Source: Elusimicrobiaceae bacterium
GTDB lineage: Bacteria; Elusimicrobiota; Elusimicrobia; Elusimicrobiales; Elusimicrobiaceae
Direction: 5' to 3'
Assembly: GCA_017475405.1 (NCBI GenBank)
Contig: JAFVFN010000026.1
Span: 1 to 64,000 of the forward strand
DNA: 64,000 bases
The position numbers were made by a program, and so were the translations under genes. This document shows positions 45,327 to 54,800 of the stretch, piece after piece; position 1 is the stretch's first letter; each line of letters starts with the position of its first letter. The notes under the pieces were generated by a model. That model saw only the letters and a list, made by a program, of their open reading frames with translations. It had not been told where the DNA came from and searched no databases.

Positions 45327-45366
45327 CTAAAAATAACTAAATTTTGCGAATTTTACAGCGTCTATT

Positions 45367-45867
45367 CTACCAATTTAGCATGTTACAAACCATTTGGCCT
45401 AACGTATCGTATGGAACGCAGAGTTTTTCCCACTTCTGTGTTGGATAACGTCTGAAATATAAGTAGTAATGAGAACCTATATCGCTTGCATCTGATTTCA
45501 AAAAGCGTTTTGCACGAACTGTACATATCGTAGAAGTGCAGTATGCGTCATAAGCAAAATATTTTGATAAACACATACCTGGACTAGTGGTGCAATCAAA
45601 ATTAGGATGTGTCACCTCCAATGCATCTATGAACGGATTATTGCCGGAGTTTCCAATAAACTCTATGGTTTGAGTTGGAAAACCATTTTCTAATAAATAG
45701 ACTTCTAAGGCTTTTTGAATGCTACTATTAAAACTTAGTGGCTCTGCTAAACGTGATTTTTCTACGGCTTTTTGGTATTGCGGCAAAGCGACTGCTGCTA
45801 AAATGCCTATTATCAGAACAACCACTAAAAGTTCAATCAGTGTAAATGCTTTTTTATTTGTTTGCAT
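45367..45867 (-). CDS. type IV pilin (PilE-like), Cys-rich
   Basis: 166-residue pilin with leader MQTNKKA and FTLIELL, cleavage predicted after Ala7. The globular domain has six Cys (FDCTTSPGMC, AYCTSTIC, KLCVPY, MVCNML). The ending MVCNMLNW is a variant of the common C-terminal Cys block. It lies just upstream of the pgm promoter on the same strand. Confidence 0.9.
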   Translation of the reverse strand: MQTNKKAFTLIELLVVVLIIGILAAVALPQYQKAVEKSRLAEPLSFNSSIQKALEVYLLENGFPTQTIEFIGNSGNNPFIDALEVTHPNFDCTTSPGMCLSKYFAYDAYCTSTICTVRAKRFLKSDASDIGSHYYLYFRRYPTQKWEKLCVPYDTLGQMVCNMLNW

Positions 45868-46118
45868 ATAATTCTCCTTACAATTTTCTGTTTGGAGTAT
45901 ATGTAAAACGGCTGCTTATATAGGAGCACATAACGAGGAGCTCCATCAAAACAGCCGTGGCTTACTGCAAAGCAGTAAACACTTGACACGCAGTAACAAG
46001 CTCATGACTTCCTATTACCTTGTGTCTAAACCGACTGTTTTTGGCTCGTTATGTTGTCCCTATTTGACTAAGAACATCCCTGTATTCCGTATACAGTTCC
46101 AAAAACAGAAGAAATTGT
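45868..46118 (-). ncRNA. structured pilin leader RNA, copy 7
   Basis: Extended -10 TGCTATAAT (hexamer 46125-46130). S1 (46099-46108) pairs perfectly with S2 (46035-46044). K1 (46045-46054), abutting S2, is a perfect 10-bp complement of K2 (45928-45937) inside the terminator-like stem, followed by TTTT. S3 (45894-45907) can pair with S1 with a bulge and sits before AAGGAG. Confidence 0.87.
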
Positions 46119-46168
46119 AAAGTTATTATAGCATAAAATGATAAAATATATATAATAAAGGTATAACT

Positions 46169-47191
46169 ATGAATTTTGAAACCGTAAAAGAATACATTAA
46201 ACAGGCCGGATTGCCTAACTTTCGTATTAAACAGGTGCAGGAAGCTCTGTTTAAAAAAGGGATTTCTTCGTGGGATGAAGCCACGAACCTGCCGGCTGAT
46301 TTGCGTGAAAATCTTAAAAAGGATTGTCCGATTTTAAGTTTTAAAGTCTCTAAGATTGTAGTTTCACAAAAAGACAAAGTGGCCAAGGCGCTACTGACGT
46401 TAAATGACGGTCTTCAGATTGAAACGGTGCTTTTAAAACCGCAGGATAGCTGGAGCGTATGTGTGTCCAGTCAAGTGGGATGTTCGCTTCATTGTTCGTT
46501 TTGCTCGACGGGCAAGATGGGATTTAAGCGTGATTTAACGCAGGAAGAAATTACCGATCAGGTACTCATGTGGTTTGAGTATCTGCGTAAAGAAAAACTC
46601 GGTGACCGGATTTCCAGTGTCGTATTTATGGGGATGGGAGAACCACTCTTAAATTACTTAAATGTTATTAAGGCTGCCCGGGAGCTTTCTAGCGAAAACC
46701 ATTTAAATATCGGAGCGCGGCATATTTCGATTTCCACCTCCGGGATTGCCGATAAACTGCATAAACTGGCTGTGGATTTACCGCAGGCCAATTTAGCGGT
46801 TTCCCTGCATAATGCCGATAATAAAGAACGCTCTAAAATAATGCCCGTGAACCGAAAATTTGATTTGGATGATCTTAAAAAGGCTCTAGAAGAATATATC
46901 GCCATGACGGGTCGGCAGGTATTTTTGGAGTATTCCGTATTGGAAAATGTGAACAGTCGCCCGGAACATATTCGTAAACTGGCGGATTGGATTTACAGCA
47001 TTAAAGATAATTATTTACTGCATGTGAATTTAATTGCATGTAACTTGGGACGGGGGGAAAAGACCGATGATCGTATTGTACGGGATTTTGCCGCCGGACT
47101 AAAAGGGATGGGGATTGGCGTTACGATCCGCAAAAGTATGGGCAACGACATTTTGGCTGCCTGCGGACAGTTAGCCTCCCAAAAAAGATAG
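46169..47191 (+). CDS. rlmN: dual-specificity RNA methyltransferase RlmN
   Basis: Radical-SAM enzyme that methylates C2 of A2503 in 23S rRNA and A37 in some tRNAs. Cluster motif C-x3-C-x2-C in CSLHCSFCSTGKMGF, GMGEPLLN, HISISTSG, LAVSLHN and the C-terminal catalytic Cys in ILAACGQL. 340 residues, normal. TATAAT at 46151-46156 is divergent from the pilin leader promoter. Confidence 0.95.
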   Translation: MNFETVKEYIKQAGLPNFRIKQVQEALFKKGISSWDEATNLPADLRENLKKDCPILSFKVSKIVVSQKDKVAKALLTLNDGLQIETVLLKPQDSWSVCVSSQVGCSLHCSFCSTGKMGFKRDLTQEEITDQVLMWFEYLRKEKLGDRISSVVFMGMGEPLLNYLNVIKAARELSSENHLNIGARHISISTSGIADKLHKLAVDLPQANLAVSLHNADNKERSKIMPVNRKFDLDDLKKALEEYIAMTGRQVFLEYSVLENVNSRPEHIRKLADWIYSIKDNYLLHVNLIACNLGRGEKTDDRIVRDFAAGLKGMGIGVTIRKSMGNDILAACGQLASQKR

Positions 47192-47199
47192 GAGAACGT

Positions 47200-47634
47200 A
47201 TGAAAAAATTCGCTGCTTTTGCCGCACTTGCATTATTAGTCGGATGTGCCACGTTGGATACCAGTTCGTTAGACTGGATCCCGGTGGGACCGGAGTTTTC
47301 ACCCACCAAGGCGCAAAATATAGAAATTGTAGCCAGTGCCAAAGAAATTAAACATGCTTATGGCAATATCGGGCTATTGCGTATTAAAAATTTAAAACCG
47401 GACCGCGAAGTATTAAAAATGGGTGTGGAGCGTGGTAAGAAGTTTGCTGCCAGCAAAGGTGCTGATGCGATTTTACTCGGACAATATAACAGTGCTTCCG
47501 ACGGAGCACAGGATCCGCGCGTAACGCTTATTATTTATGCAATTAAGTACATGGATACTCTTAATGAAGATGACATTAAAGCCATGGAAGAGTTTGAAGT
47601 TCTCGGTATTTTAAACGAACGGACGGAAGATTAA
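47200..47634 (+). CDS. small lipoprotein of unknown function
   Basis: 144 residues with a lipobox ALLVGC (Cys16). The mature domain has VELGKKFAASKGADAILLGQY-like character (here VERGKKFAASKGADAILLGQYN), which recalls small lipoproteins that sense or bind at the outer membrane, but no family was identified. Between rlmN (8-nt gap) and queC (TAATG overlap), so it is in their operon. Confidence 0.75.
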   Translation: MKKFAAFAALALLVGCATLDTSSLDWIPVGPEFSPTKAQNIEIVASAKEIKHAYGNIGLLRIKNLKPDREVLKMGVERGKKFAASKGADAILLGQYNSASDGAQDPRVTLIIYAIKYMDTLNEDDIKAMEEFEVLGILNERTED

Positions 47635-48347
47635 TGAAAGTAGCCGAACCCTTTACCCTGCAGAAGCATCCTAAATCCCGTAAAAAAGCACTCGTGCTTT
47701 TTTCGGGAGGCCTGGATTCTACAACGTGTCTGTATTGGGCTTTAGCACAAGGGTATGAATGTGACACCTTAACTGTCACTTACGGACAACGTCATGCCCG
47801 GGAAATCAGGTCTGCTCAACAAATTGCCGAGAAAGTTGGTGTTAAAACTCATTTTTTGGATATACAATTGCCCTGGTTGGGCAGTTGTTCATTAACTAAT
47901 CCGACGCAGGAGTTGCCGGACATCCCTGTCGAAAAAATCCCCGAGGGAAATATCCCCTCTACCTATGTACCAGGGCGCAATTTATTGTTTTTGTCGTTAG
48001 CCGGTTCGTTGTTAGACACCATAGATGCCGATACGATTATTGCGGGTCCCAATGCCGTGGATTTTTCTGGATACCCAGATTGCACGCCTGATTTTTATAA
48101 AGCCGCCGCCGAGGCCTTAAACCGCGGTACCAAAAAAGGGGTTACCGAAGGGATTGAAGTGTTGGCACCGTTAATGTACTTGTCTAAGACGGATATTGTA
48201 CGATTGGCCGATCAACTGCATGTTCCATTTGAATTAACCTGGAGCTGTTATGCCGGTGGTGATAAGCCCTGCGGGAAATGTGATTCCTGTAAACTGCGTG
48301 CGCGTGGATTTGCCGAGGCAGGCGTAAAAGATACTTCGATTGGTTAG
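47634..48347 (+). CDS. queC: 7-cyano-7-deazaguanine synthase
   Basis: Makes preQ0 for queuosine tRNA modification. PP-loop motif LFSGGLDSTTCLY at the N-terminus and a C-terminal zinc site CYAGGDKPCGKCDSCKLR. 237 residues, normal. Start overlaps the upstream lipoprotein stop by 1 nt. No other queuosine genes lie in the window, and no preQ1 riboswitch was seen. Confidence 0.94.
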   Translation: MKVAEPFTLQKHPKSRKKALVLFSGGLDSTTCLYWALAQGYECDTLTVTYGQRHAREIRSAQQIAEKVGVKTHFLDIQLPWLGSCSLTNPTQELPDIPVEKIPEGNIPSTYVPGRNLLFLSLAGSLLDTIDADTIIAGPNAVDFSGYPDCTPDFYKAAAEALNRGTKKGVTEGIEVLAPLMYLSKTDIVRLADQLHVPFELTWSCYAGGDKPCGKCDSCKLRARGFAEAGVKDTSIG

Positions 48348-48355
48348 GAGATATT

Positions 48356-48796
48356 ATGAAAAAATTCCTTGTTTTTATTTTGTTCTTGGGAGCACTGACC
48401 CCCGTAGTATGGGCTGGTGATAAGTCGGGCAAGTCAGATGCAAAAGTTGTTTCTGCGGCTGCGGAGAAAGCGCAATTTAAAGCTCGACGCAAGTTGGTTA
48501 AACAACTGATTAAGAAATACAAAAAAGCACCCGAAAGCGAGAAACCGGCTATTAAGGCCGAGCTCATGCAAGTAGTCGGTCGACATGTAGATGCGCAGCT
48601 TGCGTATATGAAAAACCGTATTGCGGCCGAGCGTGTCAATTTGGATAATTGGGAAAAGAAAATAGCGGCCGACGAAAAAGATTTAGATGCCGTAAAAGCC
48701 AAACGTGTGGAAGATCTGCTATCCGGGGAAGCGGCCAAAAAACAAAAAGCCGCCCGTAAAGCGTGGCGTCAACAAATGCGTCAAGTAAAGAAATAA
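48356..48796 (+). CDS. secreted Lys/Ala-rich coiled-coil protein, unknown function
   Basis: 146 residues with a signal peptide (1-20, VVWA-GD) and a strongly basic, helical mature part (many Lys, Ala, Glu, no Cys). The pattern suggests a periplasmic coiled coil, possibly binding peptidoglycan or nucleic acid, but nothing specific was recognised. It lies 8 nt after queC and 1 nt before the aspartokinase-like gene. Confidence 0.65.
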   Translation: MKKFLVFILFLGALTPVVWAGDKSGKSDAKVVSAAAEKAQFKARRKLVKQLIKKYKKAPESEKPAIKAELMQVVGRHVDAQLAYMKNRIAAERVNLDNWEKKIAADEKDLDAVKAKRVEDLLSGEAAKKQKAARKAWRQQMRQVKK

Positions 48797-48797
48797 T

Positions 48798-49526
48798 ATG
48801 TCCAAAGTTTGCATTATGAAATTTGGTGGCAATACGCTGGCCAACAAACAAAAACTTTTAATGGCAGCTCAACTGATTAAATCGCGTTGGGACCAAGGTC
48901 TTGTACCCGTGGTGGTAGCCTCTGCCAATGGTAATTTAACCGATGTACTTTTAGACCACGCTTTCAGCATTGCGTCCAGTCCCGATAAGCGTGAGCTGGA
49001 TATGCTCATTACGACCGGCGAGCGTGTGAGTGTAGCACTTCTGTCCATTGCGCTTCGCGCACAGGGAGTGCCGTCTGTGTCTTTAACGGGTTCCCAAATC
49101 GGGTTAGTGACCACAGCTACGCATAACGGAGCTGATATTTTGACCCTAAAGGGAGACCGTTTGTCCAAAGAAATTGACAACGGACATGTCCCCATAGTAG
49201 CCGGGTTCCAGGGAATTGGCGAAAATAAAGAAATTACCACTTTAAAGCGCGGCGGATCTGATGTATCTGCGGTATTTTTGGCACATAAGTTGGGCGCCGA
49301 TCATGTGGAGATGGTAAAGGATGTGGACGGTGTGTATTCGGATGACCCGAATAAAAACCAAAAAGCCCAGCGCTACGAAGTATTGGATTTTGATGAGATG
49401 TACAAGCTTGCCTTGAACGGAGCCAGCGTCTTACACCCGGATGCCGTACGTTTGGCCAAAGAAAAAGGCGTGGAAATCCGTATTGTGTATTATCAAACGG
49501 GACAAACAGGGACGGTTATCAAATGA
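48798..49526 (+). CDS. aspartokinase-like protein, catalytic domain only
   Basis: 242 residues of the amino-acid kinase fold. Aspartate kinase motifs: MKFGGNTL, VVVASANGNLTD, TTGERVSVALLS, VAGFQGI, LKRGGSDVSAV, KDVDGVYSDDP and NGASVLHPDAVRLA. Both C-terminal ACT domains are missing, so allosteric inhibition by Lys or Thr is not expected. Gly-Gly-Asn replaces the usual Gly-Gly-Thr/Ser in the first motif. It overlaps the next small gene by 4 nt. Aspartyl phosphate synthesis is likely but not certain. Confidence 0.82.
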   Translation: MSKVCIMKFGGNTLANKQKLLMAAQLIKSRWDQGLVPVVVASANGNLTDVLLDHAFSIASSPDKRELDMLITTGERVSVALLSIALRAQGVPSVSLTGSQIGLVTTATHNGADILTLKGDRLSKEIDNGHVPIVAGFQGIGENKEITTLKRGGSDVSAVFLAHKLGADHVEMVKDVDGVYSDDPNKNQKAQRYEVLDFDEMYKLALNGASVLHPDAVRLAKEKGVEIRIVYYQTGQTGTVIK

Positions 49527-49747
49527 AACTGGAATTTAAATTTACTTTAGTCAATTTTATTGCGTTTTTAGCTATGGGCGGACTGTTTTATTGGCTCTGT
49601 CCCCTGCCGGCTTCTCCTGTGGGACGTGCAGTTGTATGCGGACTTGTGGGACTGGTTTTGTTTGGCATGTGTTTTGTAGTGGTCAGTCATCGTTCATTTA
49701 TTCGGCCAGGTGCCAAAGATACAAGTACCACTAATCGGCAGCGATAA
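49523..49747 (+). CDS. small two-helix membrane protein, unknown function
   Basis: 74 residues with two hydrophobic segments (about 8-25 and 36-55) and a polar tail. Translationally coupled to the aspartokinase-like gene by an ATGA overlap. No family recognised. Confidence 0.6.
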   Translation: MKLEFKFTLVNFIAFLAMGGLFYWLCPLPASPVGRAVVCGLVGLVLFGMCFVVVSHRSFIRPGAKDTSTTNRQR

Positions 49748-49749
49748 AC

Positions 49750-50130
49750 ATGAATTTATTCAAGGTAGTTTTTTATCTTCCAATTTTAAATATTCCCTTT
49801 GCTCCAGGAGGAAAAATTGTTATACGAGGAGCTTCCTATAACGGTTTGGGCTTTTTATGCGGGGTTATAATTGTTGTGGGAGTGTTCGGATGGTCTTATT
49901 TTAGGATGTGGTATATTCAACATCCCATTCTAGGCAAACTGATTTTATTGGTTGTGGCTTGGTGGGTACTATGTCAAATAGTGCGATTTTTTCAAGTACT
50001 TTGTGATGACCCGTATACACGGCGTACTCCCTATCGAAATATTGAACCGGTAGAAATCTCGTCAAAACAGGTAGATTTATTAGAAGAGAATAAGATATCC
50101 GAAAGTGAGAAAGATAAAACGCATGCTTAA
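49750..50130 (+). CDS. small membrane protein, unknown function
   Basis: 126 residues. Two or three hydrophobic segments (one near 30-48, one near 60-80) and a charged C-terminal tail rich in Glu and Lys. It starts 2 nt after the preceding stop. The codon use looks more AT-rich than its neighbours. No family recognised. Confidence 0.55.
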   Translation: MNLFKVVFYLPILNIPFAPGGKIVIRGASYNGLGFLCGVIIVVGVFGWSYFRMWYIQHPILGKLILLVVAWWVLCQIVRFFQVLCDDPYTRRTPYRNIEPVEISSKQVDLLEENKISESEKDKTHA

Positions 50131-50150
50131 AAATATGGTAATATAAGACT

Positions 50151-50666
50151 ATGGAAAATATCATTATTTGGCAAATTGTAGGATTTGTAGTTTGTTTTAT
50201 TTTATTGTTTGTCTTTATCGCGAAATATCATGCGGCGTTAGAGACCGAGCAGGATTTGGAAGAAGTGGAAGGGTTAGAAGAAACCACTACCGCTACCGTT
50301 CAGGAACCGGTATTTCAATCGCGTGCGGCGTTGTTGCAAAACGCCCAAGCCCCTGCCGCTTTGGAAATCGCAGATTTAAAAGAACAAGTTAAAACATTGT
50401 ATTACCACTTAGAAGAATTAAAAGTAGCTACCCAAAAGCATGAGGACGATATGGCTAGCCAAATTGCTCGTTTGGAAGCGCGGTTGGGTACTTTTGAGCA
50501 GGAATATGTAAATAAATTGCAGCCTACACTCTTGCGTGTCATTGAAGAGTTGGAACACATCAAAGGTGGCGAGACTCCAGCTGAAGAAGCCCCTGATGAG
50601 GCAACTGTGGGATCTCCTTCTAAATCTCCCGTACCAGAGTTAACGGAAGAAGAGCTTAAATTCTAA
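50151..50666 (+). CDS. single-pass membrane protein with coiled coil, unknown function
   Basis: 171 residues: an N-terminal membrane helix (about 5-24), an acidic linker, a coiled coil at about 70-135 (LKEQVKTLYYHLEELK onward) and an acidic Pro-rich end. The layout suggests a membrane-tethered spacer or scaffold. It follows the previous gene by 20 nt and is closed by a terminator. Confidence 0.65.
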   Translation: MENIIIWQIVGFVVCFILLFVFIAKYHAALETEQDLEEVEGLEETTTATVQEPVFQSRAALLQNAQAPAALEIADLKEQVKTLYYHLEELKVATQKHEDDMASQIARLEARLGTFEQEYVNKLQPTLLRVIEELEHIKGGETPAEEAPDEATVGSPSKSPVPELTEEELKF

Positions 50667-50686
50667 ATAGTTGCGCTTCAATTTTG

Positions 50687-50713
50687 ATCGCCCCTCTTTT
50701 GTAGAGGGGCGAT
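50687..50713 (+). terminator. terminator closing the rlmN-to-50666 gene run
   Basis: Perfect 10-bp stem (50687-50696 with 50704-50713), 7-nt loop, then TGATTTT. It lies between this operon and the convergent pilin gene. Confidence 0.8.
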
Positions 50714-50718
50714 TGATT

Positions 50719-51237
50719 TTAGTTAAGCCAATATGTATTGGTATCTTTTGTATCTTGTATTCCTCCGAATGCTTTACAAATTTTAGTACCGAAATTGGCC
50801 GTGCATTCAGATGCAGCCGGATGTACATAACAAAATATCCGACCGGCATTTGTTTCTGCATGGGCAAGTAGCATGTCATAGTTATTGCAGGCGGTTTTTA
50901 TATTTGTACCTATTACATGGGCATATGAGTTAATTCGTATATAATTATCATGTGGTAGTTTAAAAGCGGGAGTACCCCAAGGTAAAGTGGCCTCAGTAGC
51001 ACCGGGCAGAGAAATATCCAATTCGTCTAGTGTGTCAGCATATTGTCCATTAGCCAAATAATATACTTCTTGGGCATCTTTGATTGCTTTAACGGCAGTC
51101 ATGAGTTCTGTGTAATGTGCTTTGGCTACGGCTATTCTATATTGTGGTAATGCTACGGCTGCTAAAATTCCTATAATTAATACCACTACTAAGAGTTCAA
51201 TTAGCGTGAACCCCGGTGGGATACATCTTTGTTTCAT
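50719..51237 (-). CDS. type IV pilin (PilE-like)
   Basis: 172-residue pilin, leader MKQRCIPPG then FTLIELL, cleavage after Gly9. The leader carries an unusual Cys. The start at 51237 is preferred over 51249 because the GGAG ribosome site overlaps the upstream ATG. Four Cys in the globular domain (TACNNY, IFCYV, SECTAN, KICKAFGG). It converges with the operon before it and is divergent from the synthase gene. Confidence 0.9.
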   Translation of the reverse strand: MKQRCIPPGFTLIELLVVVLIIGILAAVALPQYRIAVAKAHYTELMTAVKAIKDAQEVYYLANGQYADTLDELDISLPGATEATLPWGTPAFKLPHDNYIRINSYAHVIGTNIKTACNNYDMLLAHAETNAGRIFCYVHPAASECTANFGTKICKAFGGIQDTKDTNTYWLN

Positions 51238-51500
51238 AACATTCTCCATAAGTCAGATTCAAATTATCTGTTTTGGGAGAAAAAACGGCCGCTGTCAATG
51301 AGCCGAAATCAGGTCGTCCAATAAACAACAGCCGTGGTCTGCCGCTTACGCGGTAAACACTGGGCACAATATAAATGGGTAATTAGTCCATTATATATTG
51401 CACCTAAAACGACTATTTTTGGCCTGATTTCGGGTATTGTTTGCTTAGTTTGCAAACAAACCGACTGTATTCTTCATACATCCAAAAACAGATAAATTGT
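51238..51500 (-). ncRNA. structured pilin leader RNA, copy 8
   Basis: Extended -10 TGCTATAAT (hexamer 51507-51512). S1 (51482-51491) pairs with S2 (51413-51422, one G-U). K1 (51423-51433), abutting S2, is a perfect 11-bp complement of K2 (51303-51313) inside the terminator-like stem, followed by TTTTTT. A long hairpin (GCAATATATAATGG arm) and a short one lie between. S3 (51264-51277) pairs with S1 over at least 9 bp. Confidence 0.88.
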
Positions 51501-51512
51501 AACTACATTATA

Positions 51513-51803
51513 GCATATGAAAGCAAAAATGAGGTCAAATTTGCAAAATAAAAAATTTAAAAGCAAAGCTCGTTTGGTGTATTTTAAGATCAAAATCGGC
51601 TTGAATTTTGTATTTTCTTATTATGTTCGTATTCTGAATTTCGACGAGAAACGCAAAAACACTGCCTGATTTGCAAAAAAATCTAATAAAGCAAATCAAA
51701 TTTTGTCAAGAATTTTGATGCAAATTTAAAAGGGTCTTTTGCCAAATTTAATAAAATATATACATAGAACTGTGGGACAAAGGGTCCCGCATTAGGAGAC
51801 ACA
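51513..51803 (+). promoter_or_regulatory. AT-rich control region of the lipid synthase gene
   Basis: About 290 nt without a gene. It holds repeated GCAAAT/ATTTGC words, including an 8-bp inverted repeat TGATTTGC (51667-51674) and GCAAATCA (51691-51698), another copy at about 51538, one at 51720-51725, and a TTTGCCAAAT at 51738-51747. A likely -10 (TATATA) lies near 51755-51765. A short GGGAC/GTCCC hairpin sits at about 51773-51788, then the TTAGGAG ribosome site. These look like operator sites for a lipid-responsive regulator, which is inference. Confidence 0.5.
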
Positions 51804-54800
51804 ATGACAAATAAAAACCTAGAACCGATTGCTGTAGTAGGTATCGGTGCTATCATGCCCGGAGCTTTAAACAAAGATGAGTTCTGGAACAACATTCAGA
51901 CTGGTAAATACTGCATTACAGAGATCCCTGCGTCTTACTGGGACTATAAGCTTTTCTATAGCCCAGACCATAAAGCAGAAGATAAACTTTATTCCAAAAT
52001 CGGCGGTTTTATCCCGCAAGAGTTCAAATTTAATTCCTTAAAATACCGCATTCCTCCTCAAATTGCCAAACAGATGGATACGGTGCAGCACTTAGCCATT
52101 GAAACTACCCGCATGGCGTTGGAAGACAGCGGCTATGATAAAAAAGCGTTTGATCATAACCGCACCGCGGTCATTATTGGCAACTCCATGGGCGGTATGA
52201 AAAACGAGATGTCCAATACACGTTTAAATCGTCCTTTTATTTATGAAATCTTAAAAAATACCACTGCTTATAAATCACTCGCTCCGCAAGATGCCCAAAA
52301 AATGATGGATGAAATGGATGCGGGCGTACGTGAAAAATTTACCCCGATTAATGAAGATTCCATGCCGGGGGAACTCGCTAACGTGATCCCGGGTCGTGTG
52401 GCCAACGTGTTTGACCTGCACGGCACAAACTTTGCCGTAGACGCGGCCTGTGCGACATCTTTGGCTGCGATTGACCAGGCTGTAAACGGACTTCGCATGG
52501 GTAATTTTGACATGGCCATTGCCGGCGGTGTAGATCAGATGATGTCTCCCTCTGCCTACATCAAGTTCTGCAAAATCGGTGCCTTGTCTGAAACAGGTTC
52601 TTATCCTTTTGATGCACGTGCCAACGGCTTTGTAATGGCCGAAGGTGCGGGTATGGTTATCTTAAAACGTCTGTCCGATGCCGTCAAAGACGGAGACCGT
52701 GTCTATGCGGTGATCCGTGCCGTAGGTGCTTCTTCTGACGGTAAAGGAAAAGGTATTACCGCTCCGAACCCCAAAGGCCAAAAATTGGCCGTTGAAAAAG
52801 CTTTTGAACAGGTAGAATATACACCTGCCGACGTGGGACTTATTGAAGCGCATGGTACCGGTACACGGGTAGGCGATGCGGTGGAACTTTCCGCGTTAAC
52901 CGAAACTTTCGGTCCGTATGCCAAACCGGGTTCCGTGGGACTAGGAAGTGTCAAAAGCCAAATCGGACATGCCAAAGCGGCAGCCGGTATTGCGGCATTA
53001 ATTAAAACCACCTTGGCCTTATATAATAAGGTATTGCCGCCCTCTGTGAATTTTGAAACCCCGAACCCGAATGTGGATTGGACGACTTGTCCGTTCCGTG
53101 TGATTACCAAAGCAGAAGCTTGGCCGGATGGCAAAATCCGCCGTGCTAACGTGTCTGCTTTCGGGTTTGGCGGCACGAACTTCCACGTGGCTATGGAAGA
53201 AATGAACGATACTTTGTTGCAACAAAAAACCACAACGACTGCACAAGCTGCGGTACCGGTAACGGTGTCTGCCGCTGCGCAAACACCCGCGTACACATTG
53301 CATGTACCGGGTGAAAAAATCCAAAGCGATGTATTGACGTTCTCCGCGGCAACCAAAGAAGAGTTGTATCAGGTATTAGACCGGGCTGCCTTGGCTGCGG
53401 TACTGGATCCGACTTATTTGCCGAGCATTTCGTACCACAATCACATTGCTAAACCGGGTGCTTTTGCTGTAACCATTAACGTGGAAAGCCCCGAAAAACT
53501 AAAAGAAAAAATTGAATTTTTTAAGAAAATTGCCGCTAAACAGGATGTATGGACGACGGAGTCTTTGCACTTGCGCATGAAATCCATCTATCCGTTTACG
53601 CCCAGTGAAATTAAACCCAAAGTCTGTTTTATGTTCCCGGGACAAGGGTCTCAGTATGTGGACATGATGAAAGATTTGGCTTCTAAATATAAGGTAGTAC
53701 AGGATACCTTTGATGAAGCGGATCGCCTATTACTCGGGATTATTGGGCAAACCTTAACGGAAACTTTATGGAGCAAACCCGGCGAGACCAAAGAACAGAT
53801 TGCCGTACGGGAAGCGGCCATTAAGAAAACCGAAATGACCCAGCCTGCGGTACTTACGGCCGATATCGCCATGATGCGCTTGTTGTCCTCGTTTGGTATT
53901 AAACCGGACGTAGTCATGGGGCACAGTTTGGGTGAATACGCCGCTGCCGTGGCAGCCGGTATTTTTGATTTTGAAAACGGTCTTAAAGCCGTATGTACCC
54001 GCGGGAAAGTGATGAGTGAAATTCGCGTGGAAGACAACGGGAAGATGGCCTCTATCGCGGCGCCGGTTGAAAAAGTAGAACCGGAACTGTCTCGTATTTC
54101 GGGATACGTGGCTGTAGCCAATAAAAACTGCCCTACTCAAACGGTTATTGCGGGGGCCAGTAAATCCATTGACGATGCCATTGCCATGTTTACAGCCATG
54201 GGGATCCAGGCTGTGCAAATCCCGGTATCTCATGCATTCCACTCGGCGATTGTACGTCCGGCCATGCCGCAGTACCGTGCGTTCTTGGATACCTTAAAAT
54301 TTAACGCGCCTATTATGCCGATTACCACTAACGTAACGGCTGAGTTTTATCCCAGCGATCCGGAAAAAATCAAGGATTTAATGGTAACGCAGATTTCTCA
54401 TTCCGTGGAATGGATTAAACAACTGCAAACTACCTATGATTCCGGAGTGCGCTTATTTGTAGAGTGCGGACCCAAACGAGTACTTTCCGCACTGGCCACG
54501 AGTACGCTTGCGGATAAAAAAGATATTAAGGTAGTAGCTTCCAACCATCCCAAGAAAGGCGGGATTGTGGAATTTAACGATTTGTTTGCCAACTTTATTT
54601 CTTCGGGTATCCACGTAGACTGGAAAGGAACCGATATGTATGGCGACAACAGCACTTTCAACCCGGCTTTTGTAAACTGGGTAACTTCCAATGCGCCGCA
54701 GGCCGTACAGGCTGCGGGTAAAACTTCTGCCGCATGTGCGTGCAATGAAACAGAGGACGAAGAATCTATGAAACAAAAATCTATTGTAATTAGCGGTATT

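Noticed and set aside
382-51500. Pilin leaders as integron attC sites, group I introns, T-box leaders or c-di-GMP riboswitches
   Set aside because: No attC R/L core boxes or integrase, no intron core or ORF, no T-box AGGGTGG element, and no GEMM core sequence. The leaders have their own promoters and end at a ribosome site, which fits a 5' UTR element.
5021-51747. TTTGGCAAAT as a DNA uptake sequence
   Set aside because: About seven copies in 64 kb is far below the density of known uptake sequences.
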